From NCBI GenBank assembly GCA_018061375.1, contig JAGOUG010000006.1:1-26005 (forward strand): a stretch of 26,005 nt of DNA, written 5' to 3'. Position numbers and translations under genes: made by a program. Source of the stretch: Candidatus Saccharimonadota bacterium (GTDB taxonomy: Bacteria > Patescibacteriota > Saccharimonadia > Saccharimonadales > UBA7683). A model generated the notes under the pieces. That model was not told the origin of the DNA. It saw only the letters and a list, made by a program, of their open reading frames with translations, and did no database searches. Shown here in pieces: positions 1 through 7,895 of the stretch. Numbering within the stretch: the first letter of the stretch is position 1; each line of letters starts with the position of its first letter.

Positions 1-14
1 ACCTACTTATTAAT

Positions 15-37
15 GGATCCGCCAGCTGGCGGATGAC
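15..37. repeat. REP-like palindrome, copy 1
   Basis: Positions 17-34 are a perfect 18-bp palindrome (ATCCGCCAG and its reverse complement), embedded in a GGATCC...GGATGAC frame. A near-identical copy in inverted orientation lies at 7613-7633, and a third element with a different stem but the same outer frame lies at 7838-7864. It sits downstream of the PrgI-family gene on the minus strand. It could act as a 3'-UTR stabilising hairpin or be a REP-type repeat; no T-run makes it an obvious terminator. Confidence 0.6.
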
Positions 38-95
38 GGCCTCAAAAATCACCTGTTACCTACCACCTACCAGCGTCCAAATTCTGACCCTCAAA

Positions 96-971
96 CTAGT
101 GGAGGGATATTTCGACTGAGCCGTCGTCGGTTTTTATTGGTTCTGGTAGTACGGCTTCAATGATTGGTGTTGGGGCTTCGGGCTCAATAGTTGGAGTAGG
201 CTCCACTATGGCAGGCTCCTCAACGGGCATTACGGGCTCTGGGCGCACCTGTTTCAACGGTTCGCTTGGTTGAATGACAGTTTGCTTCATCTGAGGGTAT
301 TTTTCTACATGCGGTGCTCTCGCCTCTTCAAGCGCTTTCATGGCGTGTGCGCGGGTAGAGTCATCTGTCTGGTCTATTTTGGACTGAAAATCTCGGGCAA
401 CCACACTGGTTTGCTCGTCCATAATATCTGCCGGTTGCATGTAGTTTTGTAAATAGGCATCTGCCTGCGCAACTTGGCCTGGTTGCACTAGTCGATTTTC
501 GGAAGCGGCAGCTACGGCTAGCTGAGGGTTCTGCCAGTCACCAGAAAGACGACTTGCCCAACCGCGTGAATCCATCATGTGTGAAAGCCCTGTAAGTCTA
601 CTTACCGCCTCTTCACCGCTAAAACTTTTAGTGTAATTATGTTCAATCTTTGGCGGAGCCGTTACAATCACCCGCTCTTCATAACCCTCTTGGTCCCATT
701 TACGTGTCCGAGGCTTAAGATGAAACCGAATCGCCGACGCAAGATACACCTCAACCGGTTGATCTTTACGCTGGTAGAGACCGAGCACCAATGGAACTAC
801 TGTAAATGGTAGCCAAATTAACGAAACGAGCACATTAATTTTTGTAGCAAAGAAGAACATTAAGTACCCAAAGCCGAGGCCCACAACAACAAAAATAAAC
901 TGCTTCAGACTAAGGAAGCCAATAAGTTTATCTTCAGTTTCTACATCTTGAGGTACTTTATGTGTCGCCAT
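96..971 (-). CDS. PrgI-family T4SS inner-membrane protein
   Basis: Predicted 291-aa membrane protein of the PrgI family, which in Gram-positive and CPR genomes sits beside VirB4 and VirB6 genes of type IV secretion systems. The N-terminal ~100 residues are the family signature: a short polar start (MATHKVPQDVE), two closely spaced hydrophobic helices at about residues 20-42 and 46-66, then a basic PRTRKW stretch. The remaining ~190 residues are soluble, ending in a Pro/Glu-rich tail (about 225-280) that may be an extended linker. I chose the ATG at 971, 10 nt after the stop of the VirB6-like gene, because the product then begins like other PrgI proteins; a start at 1007 would overlap that gene. 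The partner VirB4 ATPase is expected beyond the left edge on the same strand (inference). Confidence 0.8.
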   Translation of the reverse strand: MATHKVPQDVETEDKLIGFLSLKQFIFVVVGLGFGYLMFFFATKINVLVSLIWLPFTVVPLVLGLYQRKDQPVEVYLASAIRFHLKPRTRKWDQEGYEERVIVTAPPKIEHNYTKSFSGEEAVSRLTGLSHMMDSRGWASRLSGDWQNPQLAVAAASENRLVQPGQVAQADAYLQNYMQPADIMDEQTSVVARDFQSKIDQTDDSTRAHAMKALEEARAPHVEKYPQMKQTVIQPSEPLKQVRPEPVMPVEEPAIVEPTPTIEPEAPTPIIEAVLPEPIKTDDGSVEISLH

Positions 972-981
972 ATAATTAAGC

Positions 982-3948
982 CTATAACTTAGCGGCCAGT
1001 GCTGCAATTATTGCTGGGTCAACAGGGGCTGCCCCAGGTGCTGTTAGGTTTCTGTGCAACGCCTCGGCAGTTCCTCTTGACATGTCAGATAGAGGTTTCG
1101 AATCAGGTCCATGTACTAGTGCTTGGAGTGAGCTCTCGAGTGCACTTTGTGCGGTTGGGTTCGTAGAGGCCTCCCTGAAGAGGCTGTCGACAGTGCCAGA
1201 TGAGAAACCTGCTAATGCAGGTGCTGACATTCCACCCTCGAAAGCTGCGGTTGCACCCTTTACGATATCAGGTGCCTTGCCAGCAAGCGCACCTGAGTTG
1301 GTGTTTATTGCTCTTTGTAATGCAGCCTGGTCAACACTTGGGTCGGCTTGTAGTTGACGGACAACCCCATCTCGCCCAAATGATGCAAGCTGGCCCATTG
1401 CCATTTCTGCATCTGCTTCATTACCTCCAAGTCGGCGGACTGTTCTGTTACCTGCAGCATCAGTAGTTTCAATGCTAACCTGTTCACCAGATGCAATTCG
1501 TCTGTACAGGTCGTCAGTGTCCTTGTCTTCTCCGGCCGCACCATACGCTTGACCAGCGGCATTGACCAGCGGTCTGTTGTTTCGATCTGTTATTACCGAC
1601 CGAGCCACATCATGCTGAGAGTTATCAAGCCGATGCTTAGCATCTTGAAGGTCTTGGCTACGTAATCCCTCTTCTCGTAGGCTGGTGAGTCGGTCCATAT
1701 CTTCATTAGTCGCACTCTCACCGAACGCTCTTCGTCGTGCAAGATAACCACCGCCGGATGCAGCCTCTCGCATTCGCCTAGTAGCGTCGGCCGTACCCGT
1801 TCGTCTCGCTCTGTCTGCTTTGTTTTGTTCCATGATCTTCTTACGATCAGCCCGAGCACGTCCGGCATCGGTCTTTGATTCATACAGACCCTCACCCTTT
1901 TTATATGCCCCGTAGCCTTTCTTTGGAGCACTAAGTACTTTTGCGGATACTCCAGCCATAATTCCACCAGCAAACTTGAAGGTAAACGGTAGGATGATGA
2001 ATGGTAATATCTGAACCACCAGACCCATTATTTGCAGTATCGTTCCACCACCTGCAAATACGTCTCCAACAATTGAGGATGCGGCAATAAACAGCATCAT
2101 AATTGGATACATCATAAGTAATTGCACATACATTTTGAGCCACTTCTTTGTTATACCCTCTAGTTGTGGAATGGCGAGACAGGCAAAGGCAATCGGTGCG
2201 AATATTGCGAGTACAATAAGCAGTACATACCTAATGGCGAGAATTATTAATGTAACCAGTAGTACCAGTGCCATTATAAGGCCAAGTATTAGTAATATAC
2301 CGACTATATTTGGTCCAACAAAAGTCAGTAGGGTCGCTGCGCCGTCTCCTAACTGTAACGAGCCGGGCTGTTGCCCTGCAAATATAATACTTTGAATGCT
2401 TCTACCAAGATCATAGAAGAAGTAATTGAGCTCTGCAGTAATCCAGAATGATGCCTGCACTAATATAACCGCAATAAGAAGCCTCGGAATAAACTTTTTT
2501 ATGAAATAAGCATCAACAACATTAACATTTGTGAGGTACTGGAATACGACCATTAGAAACGCGAAAACAAACAGTATATTTGCGACATTCCTAAGGTTCT
2601 TCATCGATTCTTCAAGTGTGCTATTTTGTTCTGCGAACATATCTGGTGGACGAGCCATCCATTCAATAATCCCCGTAAACATCTCAAAGATGAGATTAAA
2701 CAGCCATTCCGTAACACTACAAACGAGGTCACTGATTATAGGGATGCTGCCACCACAGCTTTGGGATGATGACGTGTTGGTGAGGTCAGCTGGTGCACCG
2801 ACAGGTACTCCGGCCATCTCGTTTATGGCATTAAATGATGCATTTCCATTAAATCCCGTCAGTAAGCAGTCGTAGTATGGGCCAGGTATCGGATTGACAA
2901 GTGTATCTATAGTGTATTCAACATTGAAGCCCCGTGTGAGCGTTTTAGCACAAATCTCCTCAGCAACTTTTTTGTTGCTTGCTATAGAGAAGAAGTCCCT
3001 AAAAGCGATACGCTTAGCGTTTGATAGCTGAAACTCCTCAGCTTTTTTTTGCTGCGAAGAAAGATCTCTTTTGTAATCTCGTCCAGAAATGGCTCTTGCT
3101 TTGATTACTATCGTAGCGCTGCAGTCGCCCTGACAGCCTGACGGGCTATCCCTTCTTGCTTGAATAATTTCTCGATACTTACCGTCGGTGCCGCTCGGCT
3201 GACCGGTGATCCTTGCCCAGCTTGACCCGGGCTCACCTGCTTTTCCGGTACCCGTATAGCATTTACCATCTGAACAATTAACATATTCTCTCTTTGCGTA
3301 GCCCGTATTGCCAGGATCCTTGCCATCCTCCTTTACAAACTTCCCTTTGCTAGAGAGTGTCCCGTTTACATCACTGCCTTCTTCGGGGTTATTTGGAATC
3401 CCAGTAACTTTAGATACATACAGTGGCATGTAGATCTCATCACCATTAATATATGCATCTACGTCAGCAGACTCGGTTCGTTCCATAGTTACACTGGTCG
3501 TCATCGACTGACCGGTACAGGTTGATCTGAGACTACCGGTACGTGGGCCGCCGGAGAATGTGATTACGGCACACCCATCTCTAGCCGAATTATCGTCATC
3601 TACTAATTTGTATGTCGAGGAGCCAATATCAAGGCGTTCTTCTTTGTCCAGGATAAAGTCACTCTTTGCATCGCCGGTTTTATAGTCCACATTCCTAAAG
3701 ACTTCTCCGCCACCATAGACTTCATATTGTTTACCACCAATATCAACGGTTTCTTTTTTAGCCCTGAAGACGTTGTTGTATAGCACGATTTCGTACTTGT
3801 TAATCCATATACCGCCTTCAGTTCCGACGGCCGGCGCTGCAGATGCGGTACTACTAGACTTCTGTGTTGGGTAAAGTGGTGCTATGAGATTAAGAAGCAC
3901 AATAAAGGCTATGCCCAGGAATGAAAATTTTCTTGTGATTTTTCTCAT
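982..3948 (-). CDS. VirB6/TrbL-like T4SS polytopic membrane protein
   Basis: Large (988 aa) secretion-channel component resembling VirB6/TrbL. From the ATG at 3948 it begins with a basic segment and a hydrophobic helix (MRKITRKFSF, signal or anchor), followed by a ~390-residue polar region with paired cysteines (for example CSDGKC and GCQGDC), likely extracytoplasmic. A cluster of long hydrophobic helices occupies roughly residues 420-715. The C-terminal ~270 residues are charged, Ala/Arg/Asp-rich and soluble, probably cytoplasmic. An upstream in-frame ATG at 4014 is less likely because it lies upstream of the promoter-like TTGTAT-N17-TACACT at 3990-3962. It is followed after 10 nt by the PrgI gene, so the two are probably one operon. 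Helix layout and neighbours support the VirB6 call; sequence identity alone would be weak. Confidence 0.78.
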   Translation of the reverse strand: MRKITRKFSFLGIAFIVLLNLIAPLYPTQKSSSTASAAPAVGTEGGIWINKYEIVLYNNVFRAKKETVDIGGKQYEVYGGGEVFRNVDYKTGDAKSDFILDKEERLDIGSSTYKLVDDDNSARDGCAVITFSGGPRTGSLRSTCTGQSMTTSVTMERTESADVDAYINGDEIYMPLYVSKVTGIPNNPEEGSDVNGTLSSKGKFVKEDGKDPGNTGYAKREYVNCSDGKCYTGTGKAGEPGSSWARITGQPSGTDGKYREIIQARRDSPSGCQGDCSATIVIKARAISGRDYKRDLSSQQKKAEEFQLSNAKRIAFRDFFSIASNKKVAEEICAKTLTRGFNVEYTIDTLVNPIPGPYYDCLLTGFNGNASFNAINEMAGVPVGAPADLTNTSSSQSCGGSIPIISDLVCSVTEWLFNLIFEMFTGIIEWMARPPDMFAEQNSTLEESMKNLRNVANILFVFAFLMVVFQYLTNVNVVDAYFIKKFIPRLLIAVILVQASFWITAELNYFFYDLGRSIQSIIFAGQQPGSLQLGDGAATLLTFVGPNIVGILLILGLIMALVLLVTLIILAIRYVLLIVLAIFAPIAFACLAIPQLEGITKKWLKMYVQLLMMYPIMMLFIAASSIVGDVFAGGGTILQIMGLVVQILPFIILPFTFKFAGGIMAGVSAKVLSAPKKGYGAYKKGEGLYESKTDAGRARADRKKIMEQNKADRARRTGTADATRRMREAASGGGYLARRRAFGESATNEDMDRLTSLREEGLRSQDLQDAKHRLDNSQHDVARSVITDRNNRPLVNAAGQAYGAAGEDKDTDDLYRRIASGEQVSIETTDAAGNRTVRRLGGNEADAEMAMGQLASFGRDGVVRQLQADPSVDQAALQRAINTNSGALAGKAPDIVKGATAAFEGGMSAPALAGFSSGTVDSLFREASTNPTAQSALESSLQALVHGPDSKPLSDMSRGTAEALHRNLTAPGAAPVDPAIIAALAAKL

Positions 3949-3961
3949 AGTATTTAGATAT

Positions 3962-3990
3962 AGTGTATAAGATGTAAAACATAAATACAA
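3962..3990 (-). promoter_or_regulatory. Promoter of the virB6-like/prgI operon
   Basis: On the minus strand TTGTAT (3990-3985), a 17-nt spacer and TACACT (3967-3962) match sigma70-type boxes. The expected start point leaves only about 6 nt of leader before the ATG at 3948. It forms part of a divergent intergenic region with the pilin operon on the plus strand. Confidence 0.5.
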
Positions 3991-4057
3991 ACAGTCTCCG
4001 GGGTGTACTCTCATGAACTATTTGCTAAAACCTCCGCAGTTATTCATACTAATTAGT

Positions 4058-4822
4058 ATGAAAATCAGAATCATTGTATTAAGTACAGTTTTCAGTGCGA
4101 CACTATTATTGCTCGGAAGCCCACCAGTAACCATACATACCAACAGAGACGACATTGTTAGCGCGTCAGCTTCAACTTGCCCAGACCCAGTAGAGGGGTG
4201 GTACAAGTGTTGGCAGAAGTTAAGTACGATCAATACACAGATTGACAAGTGGTGCTCTTATACCAAATCTGATAAGCGAGCAGAATGTGAGCTTTCATTA
4301 CTCGGAAGTATAAACTATACACCAGATGGCTTAGTGGTTAAGGATGAATGCAAAAAGCCGGACACTGCACAAAAGTCAGCAACTCGGTGTTATGTGCTGA
4401 TTAAGACTACGAGTAAATGGTTTACTGCTTTGGATGGATACACGTGTGGCTTTGACAACCCTGACCCTACTTGCCAGGAAGAGGAATATACTGCTTTTGC
4501 AGCAGACAACGGATGGGCTAATCCAGCCGGCGGGAATACAGGTAGCGGTAATAAAGCGGTGAACACAAATGACTCTGCGCAGAGGAGTGTATTTATGGAC
4601 CGACTTACTATTTATCTTAGGTGGTTGATTGTTGGGATCGGTATACTCTCTGTCTTCGGACTAGTTATAGCCGGAATTCAGTACTCAGCCGCCCAGGAGA
4701 ATCCGCAATCTGTTGCAGCTGCGAAAACTAGAATCAACAATATAATAATCGGCATATTAATATATCTTACAATGTTTGGTATGCTCCAGTGGCTTATCCC
4801 GGGCGGTGTATTTAGCTTCTAG
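4058..4822 (+). CDS. VirB2/TrbC-like pilin protein 1 (long)
   Basis: 254-aa secreted or membrane protein, the first of seven consecutive genes whose C-termini share a two-helix VirB2/TrbC-like pilin layout. The ATG at 4058 gives a typical signal peptide (MKIRIIVL plus a hydrophobic core to about residue 25). A ~160-residue Cys-containing ectodomain follows, then helices at about residues 185-210 and 230-250 separated by a short polar loop with QYSAAQENPQS. An upstream ATG at 4013 would place the signal peptide internally. CATACT seven nt before the ATG suggests a leaderless or very short-leader mRNA. Its EGWYKC motif (nt ~4193) recurs as EGWYKY in the next gene, hinting at partial duplication. 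The pilin assignment rests on topology and neighbours. Confidence 0.7.
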   Translation: MKIRIIVLSTVFSATLLLLGSPPVTIHTNRDDIVSASASTCPDPVEGWYKCWQKLSTINTQIDKWCSYTKSDKRAECELSLLGSINYTPDGLVVKDECKKPDTAQKSATRCYVLIKTTSKWFTALDGYTCGFDNPDPTCQEEEYTAFAADNGWANPAGGNTGSGNKAVNTNDSAQRSVFMDRLTIYLRWLIVGIGILSVFGLVIAGIQYSAAQENPQSVAAAKTRINNIIIGILIYLTMFGMLQWLIPGGVFSF

Positions 4823-4859
4823 ACCACACCGCTAAAATGTATTAGTATTAGGTAAAGAT

Positions 4860-5213
4860 ATGAGCGCGTTATCAATGTTTGCAAAATGTACCAACAACAC
4901 CTTTTTTGGAATAGAGGGGTGGTATAAATATTTGCCAGGAACTTGTGGCGAGCTAGACTTTAATACATATGGAATAGGTAGTATTTGGCTGATTCTGGCG
5001 GGGATTATAGACGCACTGCTGCGTATTGGCGCCTTTGTTGCAGTGGGATTCTTCATATTTGGTGCATTTAAAATGATCACGAGCCAGGGTTCACCGGAGG
5101 GAATAAAATCTGCCCGCGGTACGATGGTAAACGCGCTTATCGGACTTGTAATCGCGATACTCAGCACTTGGATAATCAGTTTTATACTTACAACGGTATT
5201 TAAGGTAGCATGA
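4860..5213 (+). CDS. VirB2/TrbC-like pilin protein 2
   Basis: 117-aa small membrane protein. There is no clear signal peptide: a ~35-residue Cys-containing N-terminus (with the EGWYKY motif shared with the preceding gene) is followed by helix 1 (about residues 42-68), a polar loop with TSQGSPEG, and helix 2 (about 85-113). That loop corresponds to the SGGDS-type loops of the other pilins. AGGTAAAG before the ATG may serve as a ribosome site. The stop overlaps the next start as ATGA (5210-5213), so the two are translationally coupled. Confidence 0.7.
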   Translation: MSALSMFAKCTNNTFFGIEGWYKYLPGTCGELDFNTYGIGSIWLILAGIIDALLRIGAFVAVGFFIFGAFKMITSQGSPEGIKSARGTMVNALIGLVIAILSTWIISFILTTVFKVA

Positions 5214-5629
5214 GTAGTATTAAATCACTAGTTGTAAGCATTGGCGCAGTACTCTTCTTGATCCTCTCTGCCGTTATTGGTGTCAATGTGCCCGTATTCG
5301 CCGATACAACCGTCACTGATACGATTCCCAGTGGGTGTAAGGCAAATTCAGAAGGCTTACTTTCAGCCGGAAGGCTCGGGTTACCTACATATGGCTGTGG
5401 CAGTAACACATCAATTGCTGAGACTGTACTAAAGCTGATATTTGGAGCAATGGCAATGATTGCGCTGCTGTTTATTGTAATTGGTGGATTTAAATATACA
5501 ATTTCTGGCGGAGATAGTAATGCAATAGCATCTGCCAAGAAGACAATTACTTACGCAGTACTCGGCTTGGTACTCGGCATCTCGGTGTTCACAATTATAG
5601 GTATAGTATTTAGTTGGCTTGGAAGATGA
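5210..5629 (+). CDS. VirB2/TrbC-like pilin protein 3
   Basis: 139-aa protein with an N-terminal signal peptide (hydrophobic core about residues 6-28), a short ectodomain with two cysteines (about residues 40 and 64), then two membrane helices (about 72-95 and 108-135) joined by the SGGDSNA loop. That loop and the hydrophobic pair are shared by the next four genes and typify the CPR pilin/TrbC family. Its start overlaps the preceding stop (ATGA), and its own stop overlaps the next start the same way at 5626-5629. It probably contributes a pilus or inner-membrane pilin pool for the adjacent secretion system. Confidence 0.75.
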   Translation: MSSIKSLVVSIGAVLFLILSAVIGVNVPVFADTTVTDTIPSGCKANSEGLLSAGRLGLPTYGCGSNTSIAETVLKLIFGAMAMIALLFIVIGGFKYTISGGDSNAIASAKKTITYAVLGLVLGISVFTIIGIVFSWLGR

Positions 5630-6072
5630 GGATGATATTGAATACAAAACAACTAATGCTATATGCAGGCCTAATTCTAGTAGCGGTATTTTCAGTGACA
5701 ACTGTTCTAGGTTCGCATGTATATGCTCAAAGTAGCCCATCGGCAGTAAGCGACTTTTGTGGAGAAGCACAAGACAGCGCTTTTTGTGATGAAAGGTCAA
5801 AAGGTACAGGCGGAACCGACCCGGTGAATAACAGTACTTCGCCTATTCTTGGCCCTTCGTCGATCTTTTACAAAATAATTCAAACTCTTACGGTGCTTAC
5901 TGGTGCAGTATCGGTGATCATGATCATTGTTGGTGGGTTTAGGTATGTGGTTTCTGGTGGTGACAGTAATGCCACTAAAGGAGCCAAGGACACTATTTTA
6001 TATGCAGTGATTGGGCTTGTGGTGGTTATTTTTGCACAAACAATTATCACATTTGTGCTGAGCAGATTATAA
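5626..6072 (+). CDS. VirB2/TrbC-like pilin protein 4
   Basis: 148 aa from the ATG at 5626, which forms an ATGA overlap with the previous stop exactly as at 5210; a TTG at 5614 is possible but less likely. A signal peptide ends near VYAQ (about residue 35). A Cys/Ser/Gly-rich spacer follows, then helix 1 (about 84-107) running into GGFRYVVSGGDSNATK, and helix 2 (about 120-145). The GGFRY-SGGDS core is nearly invariant in genes 4-7 of the array. Function is inferred as a minor or major pilin of the locus. Confidence 0.75.
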   Translation: MRMILNTKQLMLYAGLILVAVFSVTTVLGSHVYAQSSPSAVSDFCGEAQDSAFCDERSKGTGGTDPVNNSTSPILGPSSIFYKIIQTLTVLTGAVSVIMIIVGGFRYVVSGGDSNATKGAKDTILYAVIGLVVVIFAQTIITFVLSRL

Positions 6073-6095
6073 TAGAGCGATAAGGAGAAATATAA

Positions 6096-6551
6096 ATGTT
6101 TAAAAGAATAAAATTTGCTGCCATCGTGATAAGTCTACTTGCTGTTGCGGGTCTTTCTGTCCCGCAGTTTGCCTACGCAGACGCGGCAGCTGACGCATGT
6201 GATGGTGTTAAGCTTTTGGATCCGACGGCAAAGTGTGATGATGCCACTGCTGGTCAGAAGGGCTTCACTACAATACTACAGACTATTATTAATGTGTTTT
6301 CTATAGTTGTGGGTGCTGTTTCAGTAATCATGATAATCATCGGTGGCTTCAGGTACGTTATCTCTGGCGGTGATTCTTCTGCTACAAAGGCCGCAAAAGA
6401 TACAATCATGTACGCAGTTATCGGCTTGGTTATTGTGATATTCGCTCAGGTGATTGTTATCTTTGTGCTTTCTAGCACTACAGCAGCAAAGCCAACACCG
6501 GCAACGCCTCCGAAGAAGACCACACAAATCAGTAGTAGTATCGTAGCGTAA
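6096..6551 (+). CDS. VirB2/TrbC-like pilin protein 5 with Pro/Thr tail
   Basis: 151-aa pilin-like protein with a good Shine-Dalgarno (AAGGAG) before the ATG. It has a signal peptide to about residue 30 (FAYADA), a short mature N-terminus with two Cys, helix 1, the GGFRYVISGGDSSATK loop, and helix 2. Unlike its siblings it carries a ~25-residue C-terminal tail (about 127-151) rich in Pro, Thr and Lys. The tail could be an exposed anchor, or it could mark a terminal or tip subunit (inference). It is the last gene before an internal promoter at 6559-6587. Confidence 0.75.
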   Translation: MFKRIKFAAIVISLLAVAGLSVPQFAYADAAADACDGVKLLDPTAKCDDATAGQKGFTTILQTIINVFSIVVGAVSVIMIIIGGFRYVISGGDSSATKAAKDTIMYAVIGLVIVIFAQVIVIFVLSSTTAAKPTPATPPKKTTQISSSIVA

Positions 6552-6558
6552 ACAGTAC

Positions 6559-6587
6559 TTGCCGTAGTGCGAGGTGTTCGGTATAAT
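6559..6587 (+). promoter_or_regulatory. Internal promoter for pilin 6
   Basis: TTGCCG (6559-6564), a 17-nt spacer and TATAAT (6582-6587) lie just after the stop of pilin 5. They are followed by a leader with GAAAGGGA as a possible ribosome site. This lets pilin 6 be transcribed separately from the upstream operon. Confidence 0.6.
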
Positions 6588-6620
6588 CAGCTCATACATA
6601 ATGAAAGGGAATAGAAAAAA

Positions 6621-7043
6621 ATGAAGTCAATTTTAAAAAAGTTTATCGCATCAGTAGCAGCAATCGCTGTGCTTGTTGCCCCGTCTGTAGCGCTTGTGCC
6701 ATCAGCCGTGCACGCGAGTACTGCCGATGGTGTCTGTAAGGGTGTACTTGTCACTGACCCTGATTCAGGCGTCAACTCTGGTACGACAGCGGATGATTGT
6801 AACGAAGACGCAAGTGGTGAAACATTTGCCAGTCTTGCACAGAAGATCATCAATGTCTTCTCAATTGTTGTCGGTACTGTATCAGTCATTATGATAATCG
6901 TCGGTGGTTTCCGTTATATCATCAGTGGTGGCGACAGTGGTGGTGTTACGGCTGGTAAAAACACAATTCTCTACGCAATCGTAGGCCTTGTAATTGTGAT
7001 TTTTGCTCAGGTAATTGTACGCTTCGTACTTACAAATGTATAA
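6621..7043 (+). CDS. VirB2/TrbC-like pilin protein 6
   Basis: 140-aa pilin-like protein with a signal peptide (to about VHAS, residue 33), a short mature N-terminus with two Cys, helix 1 (about 75-96), GGFRYIISGGDSGG loop, and helix 2 (about 110-137). It is very similar to pilin 7 in the helical half; the nucleotides differ mainly at codon third positions, indicating an old duplication kept under purifying selection. It has its own promoter, and a perfect hairpin terminator follows at 7066-7097, so it is probably a monocistron. Separate transcription suits a subunit needed in high amounts. Confidence 0.78.
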   Translation: MKSILKKFIASVAAIAVLVAPSVALVPSAVHASTADGVCKGVLVTDPDSGVNSGTTADDCNEDASGETFASLAQKIINVFSIVVGTVSVIMIIVGGFRYIISGGDSGGVTAGKNTILYAIVGLVIVIFAQVIVRFVLTNV

Positions 7044-7065
7044 GCAGATACCACAGCTTAGATAA

Positions 7066-7097
7066 TAGAAAATACCGGCACATGCCGGTATTTTCTA
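7066..7097 (+). terminator. Perfect inverted-repeat terminator after pilin 6
   Basis: TAGAAAATACCGGCA (7066-7080) is followed two bases later by its exact reverse complement (7083-7097). The 3' arm holds a TTTT run, so the GC core plus U-rich arm works as an intrinsic terminator, probably in both directions. Confidence 0.75.
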
Positions 7098-7114
7098 TCA
7101 CTCATTTATAGTCG

Positions 7115-7123
7115 TGATATAAT
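7115..7123 (+). promoter_or_regulatory. Extended -10 promoter of pilin 7
   Basis: TGATATAAT (7115-7123) is an extended -10 element (TGn plus a consensus TATAAT) 26 nt before the ATG at 7150. No convincing -35 box is visible, as expected for extended -10 promoters. AAAGGAAA precedes the start codon. Confidence 0.6.
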
Positions 7124-7149
7124 ACGAACAGTAGTAAAAAAGGAAACCT

Positions 7150-7563
7150 ATGATAAAAAAAGCTGCCCTACTTATTGGATCATTCATTGCTCTACTGTCC
7201 CCTATTGTTCTTGTTGCTCAGCCGCTCTACGCGCAGTCTATTGCCGATAACGTATGTAAAGGTGTTATTAGTACTGAAACCGGTACAATAAGCCCGACTA
7301 CAAACGTCGAGTCGTGTGCGCCTTCTGGCGATCAAACACTTGCCGGTGCAATGCAGCGGATTATAAACATCTTCTCAATCGTAGTTGGTACTGTCTCGGT
7401 GATTATGATTATTATTGGCGGCTTCCGCTATATTATTAGTGGTGGTGACTCCACGGGGGTTACAGCAGCCAAGAACACCATCCTTTATGCTATCGTGGGC
7501 CTCGTGATTGTACTGTTCGCTCAGGTGATTGTACGCTTCGTGATTTCTAATGTAGCCCCGTAG
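7150..7563 (+). CDS. VirB2/TrbC-like pilin protein 7
   Basis: 137-aa pilin-like protein: signal peptide ending near LYAQ (residue 29), a short Cys-containing mature N-terminus, helix 1 (about 73-94), GGFRYIISGGDSTG loop, and helix 2 (about 108-134). It is the closest relative of pilin 6. It has its own extended -10 promoter and ribosome site and no downstream partner gene on its strand. With pilin 6 it is a candidate major pilin (inference). Confidence 0.78.
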   Translation: MIKKAALLIGSFIALLSPIVLVAQPLYAQSIADNVCKGVISTETGTISPTTNVESCAPSGDQTLAGAMQRIINIFSIVVGTVSVIMIIIGGFRYIISGGDSTGVTAAKNTILYAIVGLVIVLFAQVIVRFVISNVAP

Positions 7564-7612
7564 CTTGAACGCTGGAAGGTTGAAGTCGGTAGATAGTAGG
7601 CGGAATATGGGT

Positions 7613-7633
7613 GTCATCCGCCAGCCGGCGGAT
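7613..7633. repeat. REP-like palindrome, copy 2
   Basis: GTCATCCGCCAGCCGGCGGAT matches the reverse complement of the element at 15-37 with one base changed in the centre of the palindrome, so it is the same repeat in inverted orientation. It lies between pilin 7 and the hsp20 terminator. Confidence 0.6.
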
Positions 7634-7694
7634 AAGCTAAAAACTTTCATCATGGCATCAACCACTCGATATATCTTCGATCACTCCAAAGTGC

Positions 7695-7759
7695 GGCAGT
7701 ACAATGACAAGCATTTTTGCATATAGTCTTTCGGTTGTGGATGCAAAAAAAGTACTGCC
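7695..7759. other. Large imperfect stem-loop, candidate structured RNA
   Basis: GGCAGTAC (7695-7702) pairs perfectly with GTACTGCC (7752-7759). Inside it TTTTTGCA (7714-7721) pairs perfectly with TGCAAAAA (7742-7749). The inner loop is 20 nt and the 5' side has an 11-nt bulge against 2 nt on the 3' side. Two nested perfect 8-bp helices in non-coding sequence are unlikely by chance, but I see no promoter or terminator that would define a transcript. Confidence 0.35.
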
Positions 7760-7837
7760 TTGATTCACTCCTCCGTGTTCTACGATACTTCGGGTGGTCG
7801 CTGAATAATTCCCCAGAGAGGTTGATTATTTATTACT

Positions 7838-7864
7838 GGATCCCGTGTCGGAGCACGGGATGAC
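7838..7864. repeat. REP-like palindrome, type 2
   Basis: ATCCCGTG (7840-7847) and CACGGGAT (7854-7861) form an 8-bp stem with a 6-nt loop in a TGGATCC...GGATGAC frame. The outer frame equals that of the element at 15-37, while the stem differs, so these look like two subfamilies of one intergenic repeat. Confidence 0.55.
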
Positions 7865-7895
7865 GAATGGGATCTTGATGGGTCTGCGAAAATGT

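Noticed and set aside
1305..2143. Minus-strand ORFs of 70-126 codons inside the VirB6-like gene
   Set aside because: They overlap a long well-supported gene in other frames and lack start signals and natural composition.
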